A stretch of 64,000 nucleotides of DNA from Firmicutes bacterium UBA6806 (GTDB lineage: Bacteria > Bacillota > Clostridia > Peptostreptococcales > Acidaminobacteraceae), in the NCBI GenBank assembly GCA_002452745.1, contig DKFC01000003.1:1-64000 (forward strand). The letters are read 5' to 3'. Positions 9,555 to 18,671 of this stretch are shown here, piece by piece. Under the pieces are notes generated by a model that searched no databases, had not been told where the DNA came from, and saw nothing but the letters and a program-made list of their open reading frames with translations. Positions within the stretch are counted from its first letter, which is position 1; each line of letters opens with the position of its first letter. Both the position numbers and the translations under genes were made by a program.

Positions 9555-9588
9555 AAAAAAAGATACCCCTAAATCCGGTATCTTTTTT
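9555..9588. terminator. Bidirectional-looking intrinsic terminator
   Basis: A 12-bp stem AAAAAAGATACC / GGTATCTTTTTT with a 9-nt loop and an A/T tract on each side. It lies downstream of the TSCPD gene on the minus strand. Confidence 0.85.
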
Positions 9589-9645
9589 GAAATAATGGAG
9601 TCATTTTTACCCCATATGCTCTTATCTTTAATGGCCTCAATTGTA

Positions 9646-9885
9646 TTAAAGACATTTTTCAAGTGCCATTGCAAGTTGCGATGGGCAAGACGTATTCTTT
9701 CCACCACATTTCACATTTTTCAGCTTGTCCACAACTTCTTGAACTGGCGTTCCCTTTACCATGTTGCTCAAACCTAGGGCGTTTCCAGGACAACCGCCGA
9801 TAAATTCAACATGGCTAACCAGTCCTTCTTCTATTTCAAATATAATTTCTCTGGCACAGACGCCAGAAGTAGCTACTCTATACAT
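9646..9885 (-). CDS. TIGR03905-type TSCPD domain protein
   Basis: A small protein of 79 residues matching the TSCPD-domain family that resembles the C-terminal tail domain of some class II ribonucleotide reductases. Seen in it: GVCAREI, a GGCPGNALGL block, and CGGKNTSCPSQLA, so four conserved cysteines are available for metal or redox use. No function is established for stand-alone members. A longer frame starts at 9906, but AAGGAGG lies 8 nt before the ATG at 9885, which decides the start. It is followed by a strong terminator and is probably transcribed alone. Confidence 0.85.
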   Translation of the reverse strand: MYRVATSGVCAREIIFEIEEGLVSHVEFIGGCPGNALGLSNMVKGTPVQEVVDKLKNVKCGGKNTSCPSQLAMALEKCL

Positions 9886-9992
9886 ATTCCAGACCTCCTT
9901 CGTCATAAAACTTCTATTTTACTATTATAACGGTTTCCGCTAGAATATCAATAACCGAGTCTCATATTACAAAAATGACACATTACTTAAAT

Positions 9993-12098
9993 CTATACAA
10001 TCACACGCCTGTACATGTTTTTGCCTTCACTCTTGGCGATGTAAAGAGCGTTATCAGCGTAATTGATGAAGCTCTGCATGCTCATGTCTTCACAGTCTCC
10101 ATGTTCTATGAACACAGCTCCAATTGAAGCGCTGACCACCATCTGATGATCCAGCACGTACAGTTCTCTTGACTTTTGGCAAATTTCTTCTAAAATGCTG
10201 TCCACAACTTCCAATTCAATGCCCGAGAACAAGAGGCTAAATTCGTCTCCACCATAGCGATAAGCATATCCCAGATCCCCCACCACGTCTTTAAGCAAAA
10301 GTCCAAATTGCTGTAGACAATTATCGCCCTCCTGATGCCCAAATGTATCGTTCAGCAATTTGAAATTGTCTAAGTCCAACATGGCAAATACGAGGTTCTG
10401 TTTCTTCTCGATAGCAATCTGGTAAAGCGACGGCAAATACTCATTAAAGGCCTGTCGATTGTAAATTCCTGTCAAGCTGTCAATAAAGGAGAGCTCGTTG
10501 AGTTTTTCAACCAATCGGCTCAACTCATTTCTCTTTCTGTTGTTGGCAAGGGCGATTGCCAAATGCGAAGACAACATCTCTATGAGTTCAATATCATACG
10601 TGCTATAAGCACTTGACTTTAGAGATTGAATATTGATGAGCCCAATCATTTCATCATCCATCATGAGCGGCCATATGATAATTGATCTAGAATGATTTCC
10701 AAGTCTCATGTAATCTTCTTTTGTGACCTTAATCCCAGAGTAATGAGATCGAATGTATTCAAAATCATCAGAGTCGTGAATAATCAAAGGGGTTTGATGA
10801 TCCTTCACCCAGATGCTAAAGGACTTTGGATTATCATATGCAATATATCCCGATCCCAGAAAACTGTCATTTTCATATTTCCCAATATAGTGAATTCGCC
10901 TTTCCTCATTTTGAAGAAGTCCAATACTAAAAGTATCAATTTCAAAAATAGCCTTTAGTTCTACATAAAGGTCTTTCACCAGCTTAGTCAAATCATGGAT
11001 TGAATTGATTCGCTTTAAAATGTTGTTGATGACTTTCATGTTTTCAATGGATTGTGTCAACATGTTGTTTTTTATTTCGAGTCTCAAGAGATTTTCATGG
11101 GCGTTTAAGAGGTTTAACTGATAGCGGTTCATCCTCTCCTTATTTCGATTGTTAAAATCAAAATACAGGTTGATGGCTTCAAAGGCCTTCTCCCATGCCT
11201 CAATGCCCTTGTAGCACTCAGCCAATTGCCCATAATAGGTGGCATATGCAAAATCCCAGTGATTTTCTTCTGCCATTTTGAGGGATTCGCGAATCAGCGG
11301 AATCCCCTGCTTATATTTCTTTTGCGACACCAAAAAGGCGATGTAATCAGCTGAAATTTTAGGATAGGAGTGAAGATACCCATTGGATTTCTGCTTTGCA
11401 ATGGATTTTCTGTAAAAGACATCGGAGTCTTTATACTCTTTGAGCAATTCAAAATATTTGGCTTTGAGATAGTCTACATAGGAGGCGTTGTCTGCGAGTT
11501 CCTTTGTTCCTACGATTTCTTCGAACCACAAAATATAATTAAAGGTCTTCTCAGGTTCGTTGAGCTGTAAATAAGCCTCTGCATAGTTTGACAAAATCAA
11601 ATGAGCCTTTTCATAGCTTGGCAGCGAAAGGCTTTCATTAACTTTATCCAGATATTCAAGCGCTTTTTCAGGTTGATGAATCCCCAAATACGCATCGGCT
11701 ATGTTTCCGTTTATAATTGGAATCAAATCAAGTCTCATGTTTTTTTGAAGGATTATGGTCTTCGCTGTGCTGAGGTGCTCTATGGCAGCCACTTGATTGC
11801 CAATTAAACTCTGCGCCACTCCCAAATTGTTCAAAATAGGTGGCCTCAATACTTCCAGTCCCTCGTAGTAAGTGTAGCTGAGCGCCATTATGTAACGGCT
11901 GATGCCATCATTGACATTGCCGTAATCCGTGTCGAGCTTTCCCTGATACAAATGCGCTTTTGAGATGCCATAGTAATCATGATTTTTAGATGCATAGCTC
12001 ATGAGCTCGCTGATTTTTTCACCAACGACTATATTGCTGTTAAAACTGGATTCAATTTCACTGCACATTTCTTCCACTTTTAACCTAACTTCGTTCAT
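9993..12098 (-). CDS. TPR - GAF - GGDEF diguanylate cyclase
   Basis: A soluble 701-residue protein. The first ~340 residues are tetratricopeptide-like helical repeats (for example HLYQGKL, NLGVAQSL, EKALEYLDK, AYLQLNEPEK), then a short coiled coil, a GAF domain (about 370-520) and a GGDEF domain (about 540-700). The catalytic loop is intact (RYGGDEFSLLF) and the nucleotide-binding segment DLDNFKLLNDTFGH is standard, so it should make cyclic di-GMP from GTP. The RxxD product-inhibition site that normally lies five residues before GGDEF is absent (the segment reads GDLG). It has no membrane segment; the TPR array suggests control by a protein or peptide partner. GGGAGGT precedes the ATG. The neighbouring HD-GYP gene may supply the opposing activity. 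Confidence 0.9.
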   Translation of the reverse strand: MNEVRLKVEEMCSEIESSFNSNIVVGEKISELMSYASKNHDYYGISKAHLYQGKLDTDYGNVNDGISRYIMALSYTYYEGLEVLRPPILNNLGVAQSLIGNQVAAIEHLSTAKTIILQKNMRLDLIPIINGNIADAYLGIHQPEKALEYLDKVNESLSLPSYEKAHLILSNYAEAYLQLNEPEKTFNYILWFEEIVGTKELADNASYVDYLKAKYFELLKEYKDSDVFYRKSIAKQKSNGYLHSYPKISADYIAFLVSQKKYKQGIPLIRESLKMAEENHWDFAYATYYGQLAECYKGIEAWEKAFEAINLYFDFNNRNKERMNRYQLNLLNAHENLLRLEIKNNMLTQSIENMKVINNILKRINSIHDLTKLVKDLYVELKAIFEIDTFSIGLLQNEERRIHYIGKYENDSFLGSGYIAYDNPKSFSIWVKDHQTPLIIHDSDDFEYIRSHYSGIKVTKEDYMRLGNHSRSIIIWPLMMDDEMIGLINIQSLKSSAYSTYDIELIEMLSSHLAIALANNRKRNELSRLVEKLNELSFIDSLTGIYNRQAFNEYLPSLYQIAIEKKQNLVFAMLDLDNFKLLNDTFGHQEGDNCLQQFGLLLKDVVGDLGYAYRYGGDEFSLLFSGIELEVVDSILEEICQKSRELYVLDHQMVVSASIGAVFIEHGDCEDMSMQSFINYADNALYIAKSEGKNMYRRVIV

Positions 12099-12259
12099 AT
12101 AGCACCTCCCAGTTCACATTTCTACTTTATTCATACCCGTCAGACGCCATTAAAATCTACTGTTTTATTCATTTTAAGCTATTGCAAAACCAGAAATTTA
12201 GGATAGCGAAATAGCTATATCTATGTTACCATAGGGGTATTGAAAGGAGATTTTACAGG

Positions 12260-13516
12260 ATGTTCATAATCAAACTCATTGTGACCATGGTCATTATACT
12301 TGTCAGTGTGTCTAAAAAACTCAACATTGGCCTGTCACTTTTACTGGGCTCATTATCATTTATTCTCTTAAATGGTGCAACACCACTGATGTTTTTTAAA
12401 GTCATCTGGGCAACTCTTATGGAATTTGAATCCGTCAATCTAGCTCTTGCCATTGGATTTATAACGATTTTAGGTTATCTGATGGATCAATATCAGCTGA
12501 TGAACCGCATGATTATCTCCCTAGAGAGCATCTTGGGCAGTGTCAAAGCCACCATCGTTCTAGCACCTGCGCTCATCGGCACTTTACTGGTTTCAGGTGG
12601 CGCGCTGATGTCCTGTCCTGTGATTAACTCATTAGGTGATAAAATAAACATGTCCAACGTTCACCGTGCCGCAAGCAATTTGGTTTTCAGACATGCACTG
12701 TACTTTGTCTTCCCCCTTTCCACCACCATGATTATCGCCGCCCAAATTGGTGGATACGATTTATTCGAGTTTATTAAAATACAGTTTCCCATGGCAATTG
12801 TCTTCTGCCTTCTTGGGTACTTCTTTTATGTTAGACCCTATGCTTCAAATCATTTGAGCCAGACGAGCGAACAGGTTGATGCCATGTTCATCAGGACATC
12901 AAACCCTCTAATTCAACTGATTAACTTTACCCTCTACGCCTCTCCAATTATCGTCAGCTTACTGGCTACACTTGTTTTCAAGCTGCCGTTTTCACTGGCC
13001 TGTGTTCTCGGCATTATAGATTCCATCCTCATTCACCAACTCGACAGAGGCAAAAAAGCTGATGATGAGCCTCTGTGGCTCTCCCTAAAAAAAGGTTTGA
13101 AGCCACTCATGATTTTATCTGTCTTTGGCATTATGGTCTTTAAAAATACACTTTCAGCCTTTCCAGAGCTTTACAGTCAGATGGGGGATATCGTCGAACT
13201 GGGCATTCCGATTGAAGTAATTATCATATTGTGTACTGCTATTCTGTCCTTTACACTTGCATCCATACAACCTAGCATTGCCATCTTGTATCCACTTATC
13301 CTTCCAATGGCAGTAGATGACCACATGAAGCTGAGGCTTGCAATGTTCATCTACACCAGTGGATTCGTCTTTTACTATATTTCACCGCTTCACCTTTGCC
13401 AAGTGCTAACAGTGGAATACTTTGGAATAGATACAAAGGCACTTTACAAACAGTATAAATTAATCCTACCGGCAGTTTATGTCACAATGCTTGCCGTTTA
13501 TGTGATTACACGCTGA
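12260..13516 (+). CDS. DUF401 family integral membrane protein
   Basis: A 418-residue polytopic membrane protein with about ten hydrophobic segments. The N-terminal KKLNIGLSLLLGSL and the loop SGGALMSCPVI match the DUF401 family of the ion-transporter-like superfamily (related to GntP/citrate-type permeases). The transported solute is unknown. AGGAG at 12245-12249 lies 10 nt before the ATG. The gene is isolated on the plus strand, divergent from the TPR-GGDEF gene and convergent with the large lipoprotein gene, with a long symmetrical terminator behind it. Confidence 0.8.
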   Translation: MFIIKLIVTMVIILVSVSKKLNIGLSLLLGSLSFILLNGATPLMFFKVIWATLMEFESVNLALAIGFITILGYLMDQYQLMNRMIISLESILGSVKATIVLAPALIGTLLVSGGALMSCPVINSLGDKINMSNVHRAASNLVFRHALYFVFPLSTTMIIAAQIGGYDLFEFIKIQFPMAIVFCLLGYFFYVRPYASNHLSQTSEQVDAMFIRTSNPLIQLINFTLYASPIIVSLLATLVFKLPFSLACVLGIIDSILIHQLDRGKKADDEPLWLSLKKGLKPLMILSVFGIMVFKNTLSAFPELYSQMGDIVELGIPIEVIIILCTAILSFTLASIQPSIAILYPLILPMAVDDHMKLRLAMFIYTSGFVFYYISPLHLCQVLTVEYFGIDTKALYKQYKLILPAVYVTMLAVYVITR

Positions 13517-13522
13517 GTCATT

Positions 13523-13577
13523 AAAAAAGGATTGGTGTTCATCTCAGAAAAATCTCAGATGAATACCAGTCCTTTTT
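13523..13577. terminator. Bidirectional intrinsic terminator
   Basis: A long near-perfect inverted repeat (about 25 bp per arm with three wobble or mismatch positions) from AAAAAAGGATTGG to CCAGTCCTTTTT, loop near 13547-13551, closed by A and T tracts on both sides. It serves the convergent DUF401 and lipoprotein genes. Confidence 0.9.
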
Positions 13578-13636
13578 AGAGTGTTAAGTGCCTGCTTTTA
13601 CATGTTAACTTTTACCGTATCAATTCATTTTGAGGG

Positions 13637-16033
13637 CTATTTTTGATGGACGATTCCACTCCCCTCAATCATCTTCCCGACATAAGACGTTTCCAGATTA
13701 CTGTTGGTAATTGTGATTTCAGAGTCCGAATCTATTTTAAAGAGAGCGTTGACACCATCATAAATTTCTTTGTCATTGTCCTTTGCCACCACTTTATCAA
13801 GTGACACTGATTTGGACAATTTAAAGTCAAACAACTGCTTTCCATTTCTATAAAAATGAACATTTGAAAGGCCAATCCCTTCGACACTGTCAAAGACAAG
13901 TCCCCTCGCCTGACAATCAGAAATAAGCGAGTTATTCAGCGCAAGACCCTTCACAGATTGCAAATTCAATCCATTGTAGCCGCATCCAAATAGAATCAGC
14001 CTATTGAGCTCAATATTTTTAGAGTTCTTAATTGTCAGCACATCTCCAACGCAATAGACATTTAAATGCCCAATTCTAAGCCCATCCATCTGAATGTCTT
14101 CACATCCATCCAAAACCAATGCCTCAAGAAAATTATCCGTTAAGATATCCGCCATGCCCTCTTTTGAGAGAATGGTTAAATTTGATACATTCTTTATTTT
14201 CAAGATTCCGTCTGTTGTTTCCACATGGGGATTATCTGTCTGCATCTCATAGGGAATTCTATATGGGCCAGGCATTAAATAGATGGTCTTATTGGAGGCG
14301 ATTTCTTTGATGAGTTCCTCAGTAGTACTCACTGTCACCGCAGCTTTTGCCTCTGGATTCAAGAGAATTCTATTTTGATTTGCCGTTATCTCTTCAAAAG
14401 ATTCAATCTGAACCAATCGTTCTCCAAATTGTGATTTATCGGGATCGTATCCAAGTTCCTCCAAATAGTGATTTAGTTCATTGCTGTATGCGAGGGAATT
14501 ATCCTTCAAGATTTTGACCACCGTTTTAATCACAGAAGCATAGGAGGATTCAGGATACGTCTTGGCAAAGGATTCATACGCCTTTAAATAGTCATCTGTA
14601 ACATATCCTCCTTGATAACTGTAATCTTCTACAAAGTAATTATTGGGTACGACGAATACTTCAAATAAATAATCAGCTAAGTACTTGGCCTCTGCAAAAG
14701 CTTCTTGGTCGTCATGTCTCCTGTAAATTTCATCGAACTGATCGAGAGATTCAGCAAGATTACCAGGTCCCACAATGAGATGCCCATCCGACATCACTGG
14801 AAAAAGGGTGTACTGAAGCACTTTAAAATCAACATAGTCTTGTACCGTCTCATCTTCATATTTAAATCTCAAATTCAGATACTCTGCCGATGGCGAGAAG
14901 TAGAAATACCCTTCGTCACTCTTGACTCCAATTCCATTTTCAGTAAATACACTTGTGATGACTCTAGTCTCGCCAGTACCGTCATGTCTAATTAGATACT
15001 GACCGTCGCTACTGTAATCATAAAGTGGGGCATATTGTTCATAATCATTGAGGTTTAAACTCTCCTGCCAGTCATATCCATCATTGTAAATCGTGTACTC
15101 ATAGAAATAAATAAAACGCTTCACTAACTGCATGGGGTTTTCTGTATAGTCAACCATGAATCGCATCACAGATTCTGCTCTGCCTATATTGTACAGCTTC
15201 CCTTCTGGAAGATTGTTTAGATAGCTGTCAAACATCGTCATATCAGGGATTTCTGCCCTTCTCACATCTCGTTTAAAAAGTGCATCCTCCAATTGGTTTT
15301 CAAGCGGTTTGTCCGAATAAAGGTTATTGATTGTTTCCGAAGGCGTCATGTATCTGGAGAGATATGCTTTATCTGCTGTGGTGGACCTTTGAGACATATG
15401 ATAAGTTCTATCATACTCTCTTGCATAATATATTTCTTCCGTAATGCCCTGTTCCGGTGAAAAAGTCAGCTGGACCTTAGTCAGTTGATCTGCATCAATC
15501 TGTTCGTCCTCCATTGGCTCATAAGCCACCGTTATGTTGTCATTTTCAATGGCTATTATAGTTGCTTCCACATCAAATGCCCCTAGTTGGTCGTCTATCA
15601 TCCTAGTTTTCCATTTATTGCCCGTCTCAAGTGGCTTTTTTAGTAAAAGCGTCTCAAATTCAGTCGTGTAATATCGGGCAATCTCAGATTCTGTTACTTT
15701 ATATGCTTTTATAAACGAAAGATCACCAGCTTCTCCCCCTGAGAGGTCATCCACTTCCCCTTCCATATAATAGAGCATTCCCTGTTCAGGTGTTATCAGT
15801 TCATCTACTTTTGAAACAACTTCAAACCGCCCATAGTCTACAAACCCTGTGTAATAGAGCGTTTCGTTGACTTCATAGTGCATAATTGAATCCATTGAAA
15901 TCGTCGAGGTCACCACCGATTCTGCTTCTGTTGACGCTTCAACTGTTCCATCAGCGTCCTTCTCACCTTGTGAACAGGCTGTGATTCCCAGCAAGCACAA
16001 TCCAACGATCAGCATCAGTAAGTATTTTTTCAT
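13637..16033 (-). CDS. Large lipoprotein with C-terminal parallel beta-helix domain
   Basis: A 798-residue protein. The N-terminus is a lipoprotein signal with lipobox GITAC (Cys20), so it should be anchored to the outer face of the membrane. Residues about 45-550 contain no domain I recognise; the early part (about 45-260) is rich in beta and acidic residues. Residues about 570-790 resemble a right-handed parallel beta-helix of the pectate-lyase type, with short repeated units such as NVSNLTIL, CEDIQMDGLRI, NSKNIELNRL and GLALNNSLISDC. Such helices often bind or cleave polysaccharide, but no catalytic set is apparent. It appears monocistronic. I regard it as a cell-surface protein of unknown function; confidence is high for the gene and low for the role. 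Confidence 0.8.
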   Translation of the reverse strand: MKKYLLMLIVGLCLLGITACSQGEKDADGTVEASTEAESVVTSTISMDSIMHYEVNETLYYTGFVDYGRFEVVSKVDELITPEQGMLYYMEGEVDDLSGGEAGDLSFIKAYKVTESEIARYYTTEFETLLLKKPLETGNKWKTRMIDDQLGAFDVEATIIAIENDNITVAYEPMEDEQIDADQLTKVQLTFSPEQGITEEIYYAREYDRTYHMSQRSTTADKAYLSRYMTPSETINNLYSDKPLENQLEDALFKRDVRRAEIPDMTMFDSYLNNLPEGKLYNIGRAESVMRFMVDYTENPMQLVKRFIYFYEYTIYNDGYDWQESLNLNDYEQYAPLYDYSSDGQYLIRHDGTGETRVITSVFTENGIGVKSDEGYFYFSPSAEYLNLRFKYEDETVQDYVDFKVLQYTLFPVMSDGHLIVGPGNLAESLDQFDEIYRRHDDQEAFAEAKYLADYLFEVFVVPNNYFVEDYSYQGGYVTDDYLKAYESFAKTYPESSYASVIKTVVKILKDNSLAYSNELNHYLEELGYDPDKSQFGERLVQIESFEEITANQNRILLNPEAKAAVTVSTTEELIKEIASNKTIYLMPGPYRIPYEMQTDNPHVETTDGILKIKNVSNLTILSKEGMADILTDNFLEALVLDGCEDIQMDGLRIGHLNVYCVGDVLTIKNSKNIELNRLILFGCGYNGLNLQSVKGLALNNSLISDCQARGLVFDSVEGIGLSNVHFYRNGKQLFDFKLSKSVSLDKVVAKDNDKEIYDGVNALFKIDSDSEITITNSNLETSYVGKMIEGSGIVHQK

Positions 16034-16127
16034 TCTTCTTCCCCCTAAATTTCACCGTTTTCCGGCCCTTTTATGTATCTTTTCAACGAAATCAATGACT
16101 TAATAAAACAGATAAAAGCACAACTAG

Positions 16128-16152
16128 CTCCCGAAAATTCACTTTTCGGAAG
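16128..16152 (-). terminator. Possible weak terminator after the ABC permease
   Basis: CTTCCGAAAA / TTTTCGGGAG on the minus strand gives a 10-bp stem with one G-U and a 5-nt loop, but no T-run follows. It could be a processing or weak termination site. Confidence 0.4.
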
Positions 16153-16169
16153 CCACGGCTTTAACAATA

Positions 16170-16946
16170 TTATAAATTAATTTTATTCTCTAGCAGATAT
16201 CCCGTTCCAATAAATAGGACTGCACTCATTACAAGTACATATAAAATCCCTATATTAACTGCTGGTGAAATAGCAGTGAGAATCTCCGCATCTGTGTGAT
16301 AATACCCATAGTGCATATCCAAATTCTTGCCGACGATATCGGCAACCAGATTGAACAACTGTTCTTTGATCAGGTTTATAACAATGAAGATTCCAAAGGT
16401 TATAGCCCCTTTAAATCTGACATTTGTGAAGATGCTTTTAAATAAGGCAAATGATAAGAAAATAGTCAGTGCAAATTCCATAATTGCCAGAACTGCAAAC
16501 ATCAGTATTTTTAAAAGTAGTAGTGACTCTTGAAAATTGAAATCCCATGTGATTTTAAAGTCCAACATGCCCATGATTTTGGCATTTAACAAGACAATGG
16601 CAAAATAGATAAAAGCGATGACTGCCCCTTCAATCAGCGCAAAGAGCACTTTTGCTCCCAGTATTTGATAACCGTTAAAAGGTGTCATAAACAGCATGTA
16701 CCCCTCTTGCTTAAACATATCTTGTCTCAGAAGTGTGATGATGTCCACTAGGTATAAAATGGCAAATCCAACGGCTAAAAATGATGCAAAGATGGCAAAT
16801 ACGGTATCACTTTCAAATCGTCTGTATGCGACATCCAATTGAAAGTATTTGAAAATCGTATAGGCTTGTCCAAGCAATACGATGAGGGCCGCTACCAAAA
16901 AGACCGTTTTCTTTCTAAATAATTCAAATTTCAACAGCTTAAGCAT
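16170..16946 (-). CDS. ABC-2 type transporter permease
   Basis: A 258-residue membrane protein with about six hydrophobic segments, beginning MLKLLKFELFRKK, typical of ABC-2 permeases paired with a GntR regulator. A longer frame to 16994 exists, but GGAGG lies 9 nt upstream of the ATG at 16946, so I use the internal start. It overlaps the ATPase stop by 8 bp. The substrate is unknown; YtrA-linked exporters usually respond to cell-envelope stress or antimicrobial peptides. Confidence 0.85.
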   Translation of the reverse strand: MLKLLKFELFRKKTVFLVAALIVLLGQAYTIFKYFQLDVAYRRFESDTVFAIFASFLAVGFAILYLVDIITLLRQDMFKQEGYMLFMTPFNGYQILGAKVLFALIEGAVIAFIYFAIVLLNAKIMGMLDFKITWDFNFQESLLLLKILMFAVLAIMEFALTIFLSFALFKSIFTNVRFKGAITFGIFIVINLIKEQLFNLVADIVGKNLDMHYGYYHTDAEILTAISPAVNIGILYVLVMSAVLFIGTGYLLENKINL

Positions 16947-17640
16947 GTGCAAAAACCTCCCTATATATGTCCTCAATGGACATGCCTCTTTCAAAGCGCA
17001 AATCCTCTGCTTTTCCTTGAAGGATCGTCTTTCCTCCTTTTAGGAATATGACCTCATCCAAAATCTGTTCAATTTCTGTTACAAGATGTGTTGAAATAAT
17101 CATTGTGCTCTCTTCATTGTAGCGCTCAATGATACACTCTTTGATTTTGGTTCTGGAAATTGGATCAAGTCCGTTAAGCGGTTCATCCAGCATAATGACT
17201 TTTGCAGCTCTGCAAATGGTCAAAGAAATTTTGAGCCTAGCTCGCTGTCCGGTTGACAGACTTCCCACTTTTTGATTGAGATCGAGTTCCATAAACTCGA
17301 TTAATTCAAGTGCCTTTTGCTCGTCAAAATCTGCATACATATCTGCATAATACCGCACACTGTCTTTAACTCGCATCCAGCCGTAGACAAAATTCTCGGT
17401 GGGCATATAGGCAACTTTAGAGCGGGTTTGATATGATGGTTTTTCATCACATACTGTAATTTCGCCTGAGGTCTGCTTATGTAAATCAGCGATAATCTTC
17501 ATAAGCGTCGTCTTACCACTTCCATTCGGTCCAAGCACGCCATATATCTTTCCAGATTCAAATTTAAGATTGATCTCTTCCAAAGCGACTTTATTCATAT
17601 ACTTCTTATTCAAGTTGAGACAATTAACTAAAATTGACAT
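16939..17640 (-). CDS. ABC transporter ATP-binding protein
   Basis: A 233-residue ATPase with Walker A GPNGSGKTT, the signature LSTGQRARLK (S-T-G-Q in place of LSGGQ), Walker B VIMLDEP with D-loop NGLD, and switch His in STHLVTE. It energises the permease encoded just downstream. It overlaps the end of the GntR gene by 17 bp and forms a three-gene operon with it. The family is common in multidrug or bacteriocin-type export, but the cargo here is unknown. Confidence 0.9.
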   Translation of the reverse strand: MSILVNCLNLNKKYMNKVALEEINLKFESGKIYGVLGPNGSGKTTLMKIIADLHKQTSGEITVCDEKPSYQTRSKVAYMPTENFVYGWMRVKDSVRYYADMYADFDEQKALELIEFMELDLNQKVGSLSTGQRARLKISLTICRAAKVIMLDEPLNGLDPISRTKIKECIIERYNEESTMIISTHLVTEIEQILDEVIFLKGGKTILQGKAEDLRFERGMSIEDIYREVFAHA

Positions 17641-18007
17641 TCACATCATCCTCCTGCGTAAATTGCTGATTGATTTTTTGAATGATGCTCCCCTTAGAAT
17701 AGTTGAGCTTCATCATTCCATTGACAAATGTCTTGACCATTTCATCAATCAAGGCCTCCTTCAGAGTGCTGATTATCTCGTCCTCTTCAGTGACATATGT
17801 TCCCAGTCCTCGTTTGGTGATACAGACGGCATCGCTTTCCAGCTCTCTATAGACACGCTGGATTGTATTTGGGTTTACTTTGAGTTTCACCGCTAAATCC
17901 CGTGTAGATAGCAGTTTCTCCCCTTTGGAGATTTTTCCGGATACAATATCATACTTAATCATGTTCATAATCTGTTGATAGATTGGAATGTCATTGCTAA
18001 AATCCAT
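17624..18007 (-). CDS. GntR-family (YtrA subfamily) transcriptional repressor
   Basis: A 127-residue regulator. The N-terminal winged helix is clear (PIYQQIMNMIKYDIVSG, STRDLAVKLKVNPNTIQRVY, then a GLGTYV wing). The C-terminal part is short (about 50 residues), which is the YtrA type rather than FadR or HutC. It heads the operon with an ABC ATPase and permease, the usual YtrA context. An inverted repeat GTGTA-N12-TACAC overlaps the operon's -10, so autorepression is likely. AAGGAGG lies 7 nt before the ATG. Confidence 0.9.
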   Translation of the reverse strand: MDFSNDIPIYQQIMNMIKYDIVSGKISKGEKLLSTRDLAVKLKVNPNTIQRVYRELESDAVCITKRGLGTYVTEEDEIISTLKEALIDEMVKTFVNGMMKLNYSKGSIIQKINQQFTQEDDVNVNFS

Positions 18008-18059
18008 CCAATGTCCTCCTTCTCATTTAAATATCGAGTCAATGTTGACCTGTGACTTT

Positions 18060-18101
18060 GTGTATTAATGAAATAGTACACTAACTCAATTGTAATGACA
18101 A
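18060..18101 (-). promoter_or_regulatory. Promoter and operator of the GntR-ABC operon
   Basis: Read on minus, TTGTCA (18101-18096), 17 bp, then TACTAT (18078-18073) form a good sigma-A promoter. The inverted repeat GTGTA-N12-TACAC (18060-18081) covers the -10 and start region, a position suited to repression by the YtrA-like protein. Confidence 0.7.
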
Positions 18102-18141
18102 GGGTTTTAATGTGATTCTAATGAAACCCTTATCATTCTAC

Positions 18142-18181
18142 AAAAAAGAAATGTCCTTTGTGTGTCCAAAGGGCATTTCTT
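18142..18181 (-). terminator. Intrinsic terminator of the DUF1667 gene
   Basis: A 15-bp stem AAGAAATGcCCTTTG / CAAAGGaCATTTCTT with a 6-nt loop, followed on minus by a run of T. Confidence 0.85.
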
Positions 18182-18237
18182 AAAAAGTAATTAGATTAAA
18201 TTATGGGTTGATTATACAGGTCATCAAAGAATTTCTC

Positions 18238-18612
18238 TTAGAACATGGACTTGGTTGCCACAATATTGACACCTGTGTTTAGGATGTTTTCCACTATGAT
18301 TTCTCCTGATTTTACCGGAAGCTCCACCTCTAAAGTCTTAATGATATTCATCGCCTCAGATACGATGGTCTTTGGAACAGGCGCATCTGAATTTACTGGC
18401 AGACGCTCAATTCTGCTGCCTCTCAAACGGACACTTGCGGGTAACATACACTGCTGATCGAACTTGTAATTCTTTATGTATTCATAACCTCTGCTGCATC
18501 TGCTTCCATAGACATTCTTAATTTGGTCTCCCCATTTGGAGTATTCTATAGACATGTTGCAGTGTACGGGACATAAAGTACAGACAAGTTCTTTTACGTT
18601 GGAATCACTCAT
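18238..18612 (-). CDS. DUF1667 family cysteine-rich protein
   Basis: A 124-residue protein with CTLCPVHC near the N-terminus and a further Cys pair in SRCSRGYEY, the DUF1667 pattern expected to bind a metal or iron-sulfur centre. Family members usually sit beside FAD-dependent dehydrogenases such as an anaerobic glycerol-3-phosphate dehydrogenase; none is next to this one. Two ATGs compete: the upstream one (18618) is only 2 nt from AAGGAG, the second (18612) is 8 nt away, so I take 18612. It follows the pflA gene on the same strand after a 60-bp gap. Confidence 0.8.
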   Translation of the reverse strand: MSDSNVKELVCTLCPVHCNMSIEYSKWGDQIKNVYGSRCSRGYEYIKNYKFDQQCMLPASVRLRGSRIERLPVNSDAPVPKTIVSEAMNIIKTLEVELPVKSGEIIVENILNTGVNIVATKSMF

Positions 18613-18671
18613 AGTCATTTCTCCTTACCTTAAATTGCCTTCGTGAAAGACTATTATAGTGATATCCATTT

